NCBI GenBank assembly: GCA_963700785.1
Contig: CAVOYZ010000010.1
Coordinates: forward strand, 310,001-374,000
DNA from: CAXMST01 sp963700785
GTDB taxonomy: Bacteria; Actinomycetota; Thermoleophilia; Solirubrobacterales; 70-9
Reading direction: 5' to 3'
Length of the DNA: 64,000 bases
Position 1 is the first letter of the stretch; each line of letters starts with the position of its first letter. Made by a program: the position numbers and the translations under genes. The notes under the pieces are model-generated. The model did not search any database. It was not told the DNA's origin and saw nothing but the letters and a program-made list of their open reading frames with translations. This document shows positions 25,905 through 34,687 of the stretch, in pieces.

Positions 25905-27359
25905 TCAGGCCGGGCCGCCGCCGCTCTCGGTCTGCACAGTGTCGCCGGTTCTGATCGCCCCCGCGGTCTGCCTCGCGGCCTCGGCCAGCTCGCTGATCTC
26001 GGCCTCGATCCCCTCGCCGATCAGGCCGACGTCGTCCATCGTGTCGTAGTCGGCGAGCAGCCCGAAGTTGATCCCGCCGTTGTAGGACATGATCGCGATC
26101 GCGAGCGCATGGTTCTCGGGCAAGAAGGCGACCGGGAAGACGTCCTGGAGCTCGCGCCCGAGCACGTAGAGCGGGATCTGCGGGCCCGGGACGTTGGTGA
26201 CGATCACGTTGAACAGCCGGGTGGAGAAGTTGAGCCGCGAGGCCTGAGCGAGCAGGGTGGGCGGGGCGAAGTCGTTGAACCGCGAGATCACCTCGGCGCC
26301 GACCGCCTGGCTCGAGTTCTTGACCTGGCCCATCTCCTCGCGGACGACCCGCAGGCGCTCGGCCGGATCGGCGACGTAGACGGGTAGCGGCCCGCGCACC
26401 GCCGCGATCTGGTTTCCGGGCGAGCTGTGATCGTCCTCGGCACGAATCGAGACCGGCACCAGCGCCCGCAGCTCGAGCCCCTCTGTGCGAACTCCGCGGG
26501 TGTGAAGCCAGCGGCGCAGCGCGCCCGAGACGACCGCGAGCACGACGTCGTTGACGGTGCCGCCGAGGCCGCGCTTGATCCGCTTCAGCTCGTCGAGGTC
26601 GGCGCGCACCCAGACGTACCGGCGGTGGGAGCCGATCTCCGTGTTGAGCGGCACCTCGGGGGAGGGATTGGCGAGCGCCCAGGCGACCTCGGCGACCCCC
26701 CCGACGGCCTCGCGCGCGCGGCTCAGGGTCGAGCTCGGGTGGCGGACGGCGCCCTCGATCCGCCGGGCGAGGCCGACCGGGGTCCTTGCGAGGCCCTCGG
26801 CACCCCGAGCGGCGAGCTCGGCCGGCGACGGCTCGGGGCTGGGTTGCCACTCGCGCTCGTCGGTCGCCGGCTCGGGGACCGGCTTGACATCGAACAGGAC
26901 CGTCGCGATATCGACCCCGGAGACCCCGTCGACGACCGAGTGGTGGGTCTTGGAGATCAGGGCGAAGCGCTTCCGCTTCAGGCCCTCGACCAGCCACAGC
27001 TCCCACAGCGGCTTGGTCCGGTCGAGCTGCTGCGAGAAGACCCGCGCGGCCATCTTCCGCAGCTGGTCCTCGCCGCCCGGCGCCGGCAGGGCCGAGTGCC
27101 GCACGTGGTAGGAGAGGTTGAACTGCGGATCGTCGATCCAGAACGGCCGGCCGGTCTCGACCGGTGGCACGGCGAGCTTCTGCCGATAGCGGGGGACCAG
27201 GTGAAGCCGGCCCTCGATGTGATCGAGCAGGTCCTCGTAGCTCGGCGCCGGACCCTCGCAGACGACGATCGCGCCGATGTGCATGTGGCTCGAGCTCGTC
27301 TCGTTGCTGAGAAAGGACGCGTCGATCGACGAGAGCCGCTCCATGTGACCGTTGCTCAT
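25905..27359 (-). CDS. wax ester synthase / diacylglycerol acyltransferase (WS/DGAT)
   Basis: The 484-residue protein has the acyltransferase active-site motif HHSVVDG (SKTHHSVVDGVSGVD, about residue 137), the N-terminal LSSIDASFLSNE and the C-terminal domain motif NVPGPQIPLYVLG. This family makes wax esters or triacylglycerol from acyl-CoA, common in actinobacteria. ATG 27359 has TACGTT (minus strand, 27371-27366) six bases upstream, fitting a leaderless start. Its promoter overlaps that of the divergent M28 peptidase gene. Confidence 0.9.
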   Translation of the reverse strand: MSNGHMERLSSIDASFLSNETSSSHMHIGAIVVCEGPAPSYEDLLDHIEGRLHLVPRYRQKLAVPPVETGRPFWIDDPQFNLSYHVRHSALPAPGGEDQLRKMAARVFSQQLDRTKPLWELWLVEGLKRKRFALISKTHHSVVDGVSGVDIATVLFDVKPVPEPATDEREWQPSPEPSPAELAARGAEGLARTPVGLARRIEGAVRHPSSTLSRAREAVGGVAEVAWALANPSPEVPLNTEIGSHRRYVWVRADLDELKRIKRGLGGTVNDVVLAVVSGALRRWLHTRGVRTEGLELRALVPVSIRAEDDHSSPGNQIAAVRGPLPVYVADPAERLRVVREEMGQVKNSSQAVGAEVISRFNDFAPPTLLAQASRLNFSTRLFNVIVTNVPGPQIPLYVLGRELQDVFPVAFLPENHALAIAIMSYNGGINFGLLADYDTMDDVGLIGEGIEAEISELAEAARQTAGAIRTGDTVQTESGGGPA

Positions 27360-27364
27360 ATGCC

Positions 27365-27371
27365 TAACGTA
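27365..27371. promoter_or_regulatory. shared symmetric -10 for two divergent leaderless genes
   Basis: The seven bases TAACGTA contain TAACGT on the plus strand (seven bases before GTG 27378) and TACGTT on the minus strand (six bases before ATG 27359). The whole gap between the two start codons is 18 bases, so both genes appear to use overlapping -10 elements and no leader. Confidence 0.5.
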
Positions 27372-27377
27372 CCGCTA

Positions 27378-28298
27378 GTGAGCGTCCGGCGGCGAGACGG
27401 TTGGGCCCGGATCGGCCGCGGTGTGCCGGTTGCGCTCGCCGCCCTGGCGATCGCCGGGTGCGGCGCCGGCGAGACCGAGCCCGCCGGCGAGGCAGCGAGC
27501 GCCGGCTTCGATGCCGAGCGCGCGCTCGCCGACCTCCGCGCCCAGGTCGAGCTCGGGCCGCGCCCGGCCGGCTCGGCCGCGAATCGCCGCCAGACCCGGC
27601 TGCTGGCCGCCGAGCTGCGCCGGGCCGGGGTCGAGGGGGTCCGCATCCAGCGGCCGCACCGCAACGTCGTCGGCACGATCCCCGGGCGGGGCCCGGGCTA
27701 CGTGGTGGTCGGCGCCCACCACGACACCAAGGCGGGCGTCGGGCCGGACTTCGTCGGTGCCAACGACGGGGCCTCCGGGGTGGCGGTCGTGCTCGGGCTG
27801 GCGCGGGATCTGCCGCGGCCGCTGCCCGGCCCCTCGGTCGCGATCGCCCTGTTCGACGCCGAGGAGGCGCGGGGCGAAGCATCGTTCGCCGAGGACGGAA
27901 CGCGGGGAAGCCGTCAGTACGTCGCCGACGCGGCGGCGGCCGCTCAGGGGACGCCGCCGCTCGAGCGGATCCGGGCGATGGTGCTCTTCGACATGGTCGG
28001 TGACTGCGACCTGCAGCTGCCGCGCGAGCAGCGCTCGGACGAGGCGATCTACGAGCTTTTCGCCGAGGCGGCGGGCGGCGAGCCGTTCGGGGGCGTGACC
28101 TCGGCGATCGCCGATGATCATCTGCCCTTCGTCGAGGCGGGAATCCCGGCGGTCGATCTGATCGACTTCAGCTACGGCTCGGATCAGAGCCCGGGGCCCT
28201 ACTGGCATACCGAGCAGGACACCCTCGACAAGGTCTGCGCGGACAGCCTCGGGGCGGTGGGCAGCGCTGCTTTGCAGGCGATCCCGCGGATCCGCTGA
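27378..28298 (+). CDS. M28-family zinc peptidase, lipoprotein (glutaminyl cyclase-like)
   Basis: The protein has a lipoprotein signal (ALAALAIAGC) and an M28/QC-type catalytic domain: VVVGAHHDTKAGV (first metal His/Asp), ANDGASGVAVVL (bridging Asp), LFDAEEARGE (Glu pair), VLFDMVGDCDLQL and a final YWHTEQDTLDK (last His). It is probably a membrane-tethered aminopeptidase or glutaminyl-peptide cyclotransferase. GTG 27378 is chosen because TAACGT precedes it by seven bases; the ATG at 27360 directly abuts the divergent start and has neither promoter spacing nor a Shine-Dalgarno. Confidence 0.82.
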   Translation: MSVRRRDGWARIGRGVPVALAALAIAGCGAGETEPAGEAASAGFDAERALADLRAQVELGPRPAGSAANRRQTRLLAAELRRAGVEGVRIQRPHRNVVGTIPGRGPGYVVVGAHHDTKAGVGPDFVGANDGASGVAVVLGLARDLPRPLPGPSVAIALFDAEEARGEASFAEDGTRGSRQYVADAAAAAQGTPPLERIRAMVLFDMVGDCDLQLPREQRSDEAIYELFAEAAGGEPFGGVTSAIADDHLPFVEAGIPAVDLIDFSYGSDQSPGPYWHTEQDTLDKVCADSLGAVGSAALQAIPRIR

Positions 28299-28325
28299 GC
28301 GCCCGCGGGACTAGACTCGTCGCCG

Positions 28326-29289
28326 ATGGCTGAGCCCCCGAGCCCCCCGGAGCCGCCTTCGGGCGAGGAGCCGATCGCCTCGCGGCTGCTCGAGACCGGC
28401 GTCGGCGTGACCCAGCGGGTCGCGCGGGTGACCGGCGTCGACCAGGCGCTCAACACGGCGTCGGAGGAGGCGATCGTCGGCGCCTTCGAGAGCCCGGCAT
28501 TCGAGCGGGCGCTGATCCGCCTCGCCGAGGACGGCCGGCTGCTGGAGGTCCTGGAGCGGGCGGTCGGGACCGCGGACGTCGAGGACGCGGTGACGATGGC
28601 GCTCGACAGCCAGGCTGCGGACCGGATCTGGGCCGAGATCCTCGCCTCGGACAAGGCGCAGATGCTGGTCGAGCGGGTCGCCGAGGCGCCCGAGGTGCGG
28701 GCCGCGATCGCCCAGCAGGGCCTTGGCCTGCTCGGCGATATCGGCCTGCAGATCCGGCGCCTGACCCGACCGCTCGATCGCGTCCTCGAGCGGATCGCCA
28801 GGGCCCTGGTGCGGCGGTCGCCCCGCACCGAGCCGACCGAACACGCCGGGCTCGCCACCCGGTCGCTGGCCGGGGCGGTCGACCTGCTTCTGCTGGTCGG
28901 CAGCCTGGCGCTGATCTCGGCCGTGATCGCCGCCGTGAAGACCGCCATCTTCGGCCCCGGCGACGGCCTCTCCGCCGACCGCGGCCGTGATCGCTGCCGC
29001 CCTCTACTGGGTCCTTGCGGGAGCGCTCCTGGCCTCCTTCTGGGCGCTGGCCGGACGGACGCCCGGGATGGCCTTCCTCCACATCCACCTCGAGGCCGCC
29101 GGCGAGCGCCGGATCGGCTTTCGGCGGGCGTCCCGGCGACTGCTCGGCCTGCTCGCGGCGTTGATCCCCTTCGGTATCGGATATCTGTGGATCCTGATCC
29201 AGGATGAGCGACGCGGCTGGCAGGACCTGTTCGCCGACACCACGGTCCGCTACGAGGACCCGAAGACGCCCTACGCGGATCGCCCGTAG
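28326..29289 (+). CDS. RDD-family membrane protein, interrupted by a +1 frameshift
   Basis: The first frame encodes a helical cytoplasmic region of about 170 residues and then the start of an RDD domain (ATRSLAGAVDLLLLVGSLAL). Near 28963-28982 the frame is lost; the next frame continues with IAAALYWVLAGALLASFWAL, RTPGMAFLHIHLEAAGERR and FADTTVRYED, the remainder of an RDD domain to 29289. One surplus base explains the break. The upstream helical extension is not a domain I recognise. TAGACT at 28312-28317 precedes ATG 28326 by eight bases. Role unknown. Confidence 0.75.
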
Positions 29290-29342
29290 GGCCAGCGACC
29301 CGGTGCCGGGCAGCGGTGCGAGCACCGCTAACCTCTGTTGCG

Positions 29343-30311
29343 ATGCCCGCCGCCACCAGATCCGCGCCCAGCCGGGTGCTGCTCGCCGCGCCGCGCGGTT
29401 ACTGCGCGGGGGTCGACCGCGCCGTGCAGGCGGTCGAGCACGCGCTCGACATCTACGGCCCGCCGGTCTACGTGCGCAAGGAGATCGTTCACAACAAGCA
29501 CGTGGTCAGCGAGCTCGCCGAGCGCGGGGCGATCTTCGTCGAGGAGGAGTCGGAGGTGCCGGAGGGCGCCCACGTCGTCTTCAGCGCTCACGGCGTCGCG
29601 CCCTCGGTGCATGAGAACGCCGCCAAGCGGCGTCTGCACACGATCGACGCGACCTGCCCGCTGGTGACCAAGGTGCATGTCGAGGCGCGCAAGTTCGCGG
29701 CCGAGGGCTACACGATCATCCTCATCGGCCACGACGGCCACGAGGAGGTCGAGGGCACGACGGGCGAGGCGCCGGACTCGATCGTGCTGGTCGAGACCGA
29801 GCAGGACGTCGCCGACCTCGAGGTGCCCGATCCGGACAGGACCGCGTTCATCACGCAGACGACGCTGTCGGTCGACGAGACCGCCGGAATCATCGCCGCG
29901 CTGCGGGAGAAGTTCCCGAACATCACCTCGCCGAAGTCGGACGACATCTGTTACGCGACGACCAATCGCCAGCTCGCGGTCAAGCAGCTGGCGCGTGAGT
30001 GCGACCTGGTGCTCGTGATCGGCTCGAAGAACTCCTCGAACTCGAACCGGCTCGTCGACGTGACCCGCGAGCTCGGCACCGCCTCGCACCTGATCGACAA
30101 CGCCGACCAGGTGCAGGAGGAGTGGCTCGACGGGGTCGAGACGGTCGGCATCACCTCCGGCGCGAGCGCCCCCGAGGAGCTGGTCACGGCGCTGGTCGAG
30201 TTCTTCCGCGGGCGCGGCGCGGACGAGGTACGCGAGCTGCGGACGGTCGACGAGGATGTGCGGTTCATGCTCCCGAAGGAGATCCGCACCGAGCTCGCCG
30301 CCCGCGGCTGA
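29343..30311 (+). CDS. ispH: 4-hydroxy-3-methylbut-2-enyl diphosphate reductase
   Basis: IspH performs the last step of the DOXP/MEP isoprenoid pathway, reducing HMBPP to IPP and DMAPP with a [4Fe-4S] cluster. All three cluster Cys are present in APRGYCAGVDRA, DATCPLVTKVH and DDICYATTNRQ; the substrate-binding SAHG, GHDGHEEVEGTTGE and GSKNSSNSNRL motifs are intact. Length (322) is normal. ATG 29343 follows TAACCT (29329-29334) by eight bases; an upstream GTG at 29316 adds nine residues without support. Its cluster presumably depends on the Suf system encoded further along. Confidence 0.97.
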   Translation: MPAATRSAPSRVLLAAPRGYCAGVDRAVQAVEHALDIYGPPVYVRKEIVHNKHVVSELAERGAIFVEEESEVPEGAHVVFSAHGVAPSVHENAAKRRLHTIDATCPLVTKVHVEARKFAAEGYTIILIGHDGHEEVEGTTGEAPDSIVLVETEQDVADLEVPDPDRTAFITQTTLSVDETAGIIAALREKFPNITSPKSDDICYATTNRQLAVKQLARECDLVLVIGSKNSSNSNRLVDVTRELGTASHLIDNADQVQEEWLDGVETVGITSGASAPEELVTALVEFFRGRGADEVRELRTVDEDVRFMLPKEIRTELAARG

Positions 30312-30328
30312 GGCCCTCCCGATTCAGC

Positions 30329-31140
30329 TCAGGCCGGCCCGGCTGCGAAGGCGACCGACCAGACGCGTATCGATCCGTCGAAATCGAGCCGGACCTCGTG
30401 CATCCCGTGGCGCCCGTGCTCGGAGAGCTCGTACAGGCCCGGCGCATCGACCTCGAGCTCGGTCTCCGTCGACCCGGCGTCGATCGAGACGGTGACGGTG
30501 CCGGCGCCGTCCATCGCCGCCCAGGCGCCGGCGCCGGCGTACTCGACCTGCAGCGGCTCGCCCGGTGCGGGCGACCAGGGCCGGTCGTGCGCGCCGCCCG
30601 GGAACACCTCGTCGCTCGGTTTGACCAGCTTCCGCCTGCCGCTCGGCTCTCCGGCGAGCGCTCCGGGGAGATCGCGGTCGCCCTCAGCGGCAAGCAGCTG
30701 CTCGCGGATCGCCCGCTCGCTGCCCGCGAGGTCGGCGATCCCGAGATGGAACCAGGTGAGCCTGCCGCCCTGTGCCCAGAGGAACAGCGAGGGCCAGCCG
30801 CGGCAGCCGTAGGCGTGCCAGACGCGGTAGTCGCTGTCGTTGCAGACCGGAAAGCTGACCCCGAGCCGACCGAGCGCGGCGGCGAGCGCCGCGGGGGTGC
30901 GCGCGAGATCGGAGCGCGGGCTGTGAACGCCGACCGTGGTCAGGCCCGCGGCCGCGTAGTGGCGCGCCCAGCCATCGACGAGCTCGAGGCTCCTGACGCT
31001 ACTCAGCTCGCCGGCCTCGAAGAAATGGACGAGCAGCGGCCCGCCGGCCGTCAGGCGCTCGACGGCCGCCGGCGCGTCCCCGATCCAGGTCGCGTCCGGT
31101 GGAAACGGCGGCAACGGGATGTCGGAGCGATTCGGTCGCA
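30329..31140 (-). CDS. thioredoxin-fold protein lacking the CxxC motif
   Basis: A thioredoxin/AhpC-like domain lies in the first 150 residues: PLLVHFFEAGELSSVRSLEL, GLTTVGVHSPRSDLARTP, GVSFPVCNDSDYRVWHAYGC and GWPSLFLWAQGGRLTW, the last with the cis-Pro loop. The position of the usual WCxxC holds ELSSVRS, so classic disulfide exchange is unlikely. A C-terminal beta domain (about 180-270) follows, as in the thioredoxin-plus-NHL/carbohydrate-binding type. GTG 31140 is favoured since TACGAT lies nine bases upstream; the frame is open to a GTG at 31204. Confidence 0.65.
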
Positions 31141-31212
31141 CGGGCGCGCATCGTAGGGGAGCGGCTCGCGGCTCCCGGCCGGCTGCCGGCGGCGCTATGC
31201 TCACCGCCCGCC

Positions 31213-31848
31213 ATGTCAGACCGAGGAGCAGGAACCGTGCAGAACACCGTCTGGGATCGAATCGAAGCAGCCCGCGACCGCTGGAACGTGCTCGAGCACC
31301 CCTTCTACCAGCGCTGGTCGGCGGGCGAGCTCAGCGCCGAGGAGCTGGCCGATTACTCGGGTCAGTACCGACACGCGGTCGAGGCGATCGCCGAGCTCTC
31401 GGCCTACGTGGCGCGCGAGCTCCCTGACGAGCCCGGCCTCGTCGGCCACGCCCGCGAGGAGTCTGAGCACGTCGCCCTCTGGGACGGCTTCGTCGAGGCG
31501 GTGGCCGGTCGCTTCGATGCCGATCCAACGCCTGAGACGAGCGACTGCGTCGCGGCCTGGACCCGTAACGACGGCGCCGTGCGCGCGCTTGCGCGCCTCT
31601 ACGCGATCGAGAGCGGCCAGCCTGAGATCTCCCGCACCAAGCTCGAGGGCCTGGCCGCCCACTACGGGGTCGAAAACGGCGCCGGCACCGACTACTTCAC
31701 GGTTCACCGCGGTCGTGATCTCGAACACGCAGCCGAGGGGCGGGCGCTGCTCGACTCCGTGCTCGATCAGCGCGCTGCGGATCTTGCGGTCGAGGCCGCG
31801 GAGGACGCCTTCAGGGCCAATTGGAGGCTCCTGGACGGCGTTTGCTGA
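31213..31848 (+). CDS. haem-oxygenase-like (TenA/CADD-type) putative diiron protein
   Basis: The 211-residue all-helical protein matches the TenA/PqqC/CADD fold. Candidate metal ligands lie in QYRHAVEAIAEL, HAREESEHVALWD, ARLYAIESGQPEIS and YFTVHRGRDLEHA, the spacing of haem-oxygenase-like diiron oxidases. Members include CADD-like enzymes that make p-aminobenzoate and other oxidases; the reaction here is not established. ATG 31213 lies 11 bases after TATGCT (31196-31201) and is divergent from the thioredoxin-fold gene. Confidence 0.75.
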   Translation: MSDRGAGTVQNTVWDRIEAARDRWNVLEHPFYQRWSAGELSAEELADYSGQYRHAVEAIAELSAYVARELPDEPGLVGHAREESEHVALWDGFVEAVAGRFDADPTPETSDCVAAWTRNDGAVRALARLYAIESGQPEISRTKLEGLAAHYGVENGAGTDYFTVHRGRDLEHAAEGRALLDSVLDQRAADLAVEAAEDAFRANWRLLDGVC

Positions 31849-31941
31849 GCCAAGCGGCGCGCAGCCTGGCCCCACGCCAAAGCAACGCCCAGTCGCCTCC
31901 TCCGCCGGAGGTTGAGCGAGCCGTCGTCTAGCCTGGTTGGG

Positions 31942-32136
31942 ATGAGCTGGCGCGACCGGACCATCGGGATTGCCCTCGGCCTCGTGATCGGGGTCGCGGC
32001 GGTGATCCTGTTCGTCTTCCTCGGCGGTGCCGGCAACATCGACGAGCCGTCGATCGATCAGCCGGGCGCGATCGAGCGCAGCGCCCCGACCGAGGGCGAT
32101 GCCACGGGCGCCGTTGAGTCGGAGCAGCAGCGATGA
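31942..32136 (+). CDS. small single-pass membrane protein, first gene of membrane operon
   Basis: The 64-residue protein has one membrane helix (TIGIALGLVIGVAAVILFVFL) and an acidic, Ser/Thr-rich external tail. ATG 31942 follows TAGCCT (31929-31934) by seven bases, a leaderless-type promoter. Its stop overlaps the next start (ATGA at 32133). Family unknown. Confidence 0.6.
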   Translation: MSWRDRTIGIALGLVIGVAAVILFVFLGGAGNIDEPSIDQPGAIERSAPTEGDATGAVESEQQR

Positions 32137-32699
32137 GTGCGCTGCGCCTACGCCTGCTCGCGACACTGCCGCCGGCGGCGCTACTGCTTCATGAGGGTGC
32201 CTTTGCGATCTCCGGCGGCGGGCTGCGGGCCTCGCACGGCTACCTCGAGCTGGCGGTGCCGTTGGTCGCCGCGCTGACGGCGTCCGCCGCCGTCGCGGCG
32301 ATCATCGCCCCGCTGCTTGCGCGCCGGGGTGACCCACGCCAGCCGAGCCGGGCGCCGCTCTCGCTCGCGGCCGCGCTGATCGGCATCTTCGTCTTCCAGG
32401 AGCTGGTCGAGGCCGCGCTGCTCGGCGGCGGGCTCGCGGGCCTCGGTGCCGCGCTTGCGGCGGCCTGGGCGCTGCCGCCGCTGGCGCTCGTCCTCGGCAG
32501 CTGCGTCGCCGCCCTGATCCTGGGACTCGAGCGGACCTCGGAGTTGCTCCTGCACCTGGTCGGGCCCGCCTCGAGGCTCGGCGGGCGCCCGCCCGTGGCT
32601 CCCCGCCCACCCGCGTCGGAGCTCCGGGGCCCGGCGATCTCCCCGCTCGCATTCGGACTCGCTCGGCGCCCGCCGCCGCCGGCAGCGGCCTGCCGATAG
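32133..32699 (+). CDS. polytopic membrane protein of unknown function
   Basis: The 188-residue protein has about four hydrophobic helices (LELAVPLVAALTASAAVAAI, LSLAAALIGIFVFQELVEA, AAAWALPPLALVLGSCVAAL) and an Arg/Pro-rich tail. HEGAFAISG near the N-terminus and FVFQELVEA carry polar residues that might bind a metal, but this is speculative. It overlaps the preceding gene and precedes the cupredoxin-like gene by 54 bases, so it is part of the same operon. Confidence 0.65.
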   Translation: MSALRLRLLATLPPAALLLHEGAFAISGGGLRASHGYLELAVPLVAALTASAAVAAIIAPLLARRGDPRQPSRAPLSLAAALIGIFVFQELVEAALLGGGLAGLGAALAAAWALPPLALVLGSCVAALILGLERTSELLLHLVGPASRLGGRPPVAPRPPASELRGPAISPLAFGLARRPPPPAAACR

Positions 32700-32753
32700 T
32701 CCGTCGCCGGCCTCGGCTGAGCGCCGGCGGCCCGAATCAAGGAGTTTCAGTAG

Positions 32754-33209
32754 ATGCAATCGAATGCAGCAAGAGTGCTCGTCGCGCTCGGGTCGATCGC
32801 CGCGGTCGTCGTCCTGTTGATCGTCTTCGCCGGTGGCGACGACGGTGGCGACGGCAGCACGACGGTCGCGGAGCCCGCGACCACGGCGGAGACCGGGGGC
32901 CCCGGCGGCTCGGCAAAGCCCGAGAAGCCGAGCAAGCCGGCGAAGCCCGAGTTCACCCGGATCACGGTCGTCGACGGCCAGCCGAAGGGCGGCGTCAGCG
33001 ATCTCAGCTACGGCAAGGGGGACGAGGTCAGGATCGAGGTCGTCTCCGATGTCGCCGAAGAGGTCCACGTTCACGGCTATGACATCAGCAAGGAGGTCGA
33101 GGCCGGTGGCGAGGTCAAGATCAGCTTCGACGCCGGGATCGAGGGCGTGTTCGAGGTCGAGCTCGAGCAGACTGCGGTTCAGATCGCGCAGCTGACGGTC
33201 AAGCCGTGA
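32754..33209 (+). CDS. membrane-anchored cupredoxin-like protein without canonical copper ligands
   Basis: An N-terminal helix (VLVALGSIAAVVVLLIVFAG) is followed by a Gly/Pro/Lys linker (KPEKPSKPAKPEFT) and a beta sandwich (ITVVDGQPKGGV, EVRIEVVSDVAEEVHVHGYD, VFEVELEQTAVQIAQLTVKP). The pattern resembles EfeO-type cupredoxin domains, but the C-terminal Cys/His/Met ligands are missing; only HVHGYD offers His. It may act as a scaffold rather than an electron carrier. Its stop overlaps the next GTG (33206). Confidence 0.7.
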   Translation: MQSNAARVLVALGSIAAVVVLLIVFAGGDDGGDGSTTVAEPATTAETGGPGGSAKPEKPSKPAKPEFTRITVVDGQPKGGVSDLSYGKGDEVRIEVVSDVAEEVHVHGYDISKEVEAGGEVKISFDAGIEGVFEVELEQTAVQIAQLTVKP

Positions 33210-34687
33210 ACGCCGGCCTCGGCCGCATGTTCCGGGTCGGCTTTCCGGTCGCCGTCGCCGCCTTTCTGGCGGTGCTGGCGACCGGGGCGGCCTTTCCCGG
33301 CTACGCCGAGGCTCACGGCCTGATCGGTCGCGGAGATCTACCGCTGCCGGACTGGCTGCTGGCGTGGGGGGCGACGCTGCTGCTGATCGGCTCCTTCGCC
33401 GGCCTGGTGCTGCTCTGGCAGCAGCCGAAGCTCGAGGGAGACACCTGGCGGCCGATCGCGCCGCGGTTCTCGGCGGTGCTGCTGCACCCACTCACCCGGG
33501 CCCTCCTCGGCCTGCTCTCGGTCGGGCTCCTCTTGCTCGTGGTCTATTCCGGGTTGAACGGCACCGAGGCGCCCGATCGGAACTTCTCCGTCACCTTCGT
33601 CTTCGTCACCTTCTGGCTCGGGCTCGTCCTGCTCAGCGTCCTCTTCGGGCGCGTGTTCGACGCGCTCAGCCCGTGGCGCGCGATCGGCCGCGGGGTTTCG
33701 GCTCTGTTCTCGCTGGTCGCCGGTCAGCGCGCTCCCGCCCCGCTGTCGTACCCGGAGGGGCTCGGCCGCTGGCCCGCCGCCGTCGGGCTGGTTGCGTTTC
33801 TCTGGTTTGAGCTGGTCTGGGGGCAGAGCGGCTTCGCGGCAGCGGGCGTCTCCCCGCAGGACGTCGCCGTCGCGGCGATCATCTACTCGGTCGTCACCTT
33901 CGTCGGCATGGCTCTCTACGGCGTCGACCGGTGGCACGAGCGCGGCGAGACCTTCTCGGTCTACTTCGGCATGTTCGCGACGATCTCCCCGCTCGAGGTC
34001 CGCGACGGTCGCCTCGGGCGCCGGCGCGTGTTCGAGCGCACGACCGGCTGGGCGATTGTGCCCGGCTCGCTCGCCGTCGTCCTGATCGCAATCGGTGGCA
34101 CCAGCTTCGACGGGGCCCAGGAGGGCGCGCTCAGCGATGCGATCACGAGCACCTTCGAGAGCTTCACCGACGGTGGGATGTCGCCGATCACGGCCCTGCG
34201 GCTCACCAACTCGCTCTTCTTCGCCGGGTCGTTGCTCGTCGTCGCCGGGATCTTCTGGGCGGGGATCGAGGGGATGCGGATCGTTGGCACGAGGCGCAGC
34301 TCCCGTGAGCTGGGCCGGCTGTTCGCGCACGCGTTCATCCCGATCGCGCTCGCCTACCTGGTCGCGCACTACTTCAGCCTCGTCGCTTTTCAGGAGCAGG
34401 CGCAGTTCACCTACCTGCTCTCCGACCCGCTCGGCGACGGCGCAAACATCTTCGGCACCGCGAACTCCGCGATCGACTACACGTTGATCGGGGCGACGAC
34501 GATCCAGTGGGTCCAGTTCGCGTCGATCGTCGTCGGTCACGCGATGGCGCTGGCGCTCGGGCACGATCGCGCCCTGGCGACGTTCGGCGGCACCCGCGAT
34601 GCGTGGTGGTCGCAGCTTTGGATGCTCGCCGTGATGCTGATCTTCAGCACCCTCGGCCTCTACCTGCTGAGCCAGGCCAATGCCTGA
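33206..34687 (+). CDS. large polytopic membrane protein (homologues annotated 'fenitrothion hydrolase')
   Basis: The 493-residue protein has about eleven to twelve membrane helices with conserved-looking loops: YAEAHGLIGRGDLPLPDWLL, FGRVFDALSPWRAIGR, SVYFGMFATISPLEVRDGR and ALALGHDRALATFGG. I recall relatives in actinobacteria carrying the label fenitrothion hydrolase, a name that likely does not reflect their cellular role. GTG 33206 overlaps the cupredoxin-like gene; MFRVGF offers a later ATG. Co-operonic with four small membrane or anchored proteins, it looks like the core of an uncharacterised complex. Confidence 0.7.
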   Translation: MNAGLGRMFRVGFPVAVAAFLAVLATGAAFPGYAEAHGLIGRGDLPLPDWLLAWGATLLLIGSFAGLVLLWQQPKLEGDTWRPIAPRFSAVLLHPLTRALLGLLSVGLLLLVVYSGLNGTEAPDRNFSVTFVFVTFWLGLVLLSVLFGRVFDALSPWRAIGRGVSALFSLVAGQRAPAPLSYPEGLGRWPAAVGLVAFLWFELVWGQSGFAAAGVSPQDVAVAAIIYSVVTFVGMALYGVDRWHERGETFSVYFGMFATISPLEVRDGRLGRRRVFERTTGWAIVPGSLAVVLIAIGGTSFDGAQEGALSDAITSTFESFTDGGMSPITALRLTNSLFFAGSLLVVAGIFWAGIEGMRIVGTRRSSRELGRLFAHAFIPIALAYLVAHYFSLVAFQEQAQFTYLLSDPLGDGANIFGTANSAIDYTLIGATTIQWVQFASIVVGHAMALALGHDRALATFGGTRDAWWSQLWMLAVMLIFSTLGLYLLSQANA

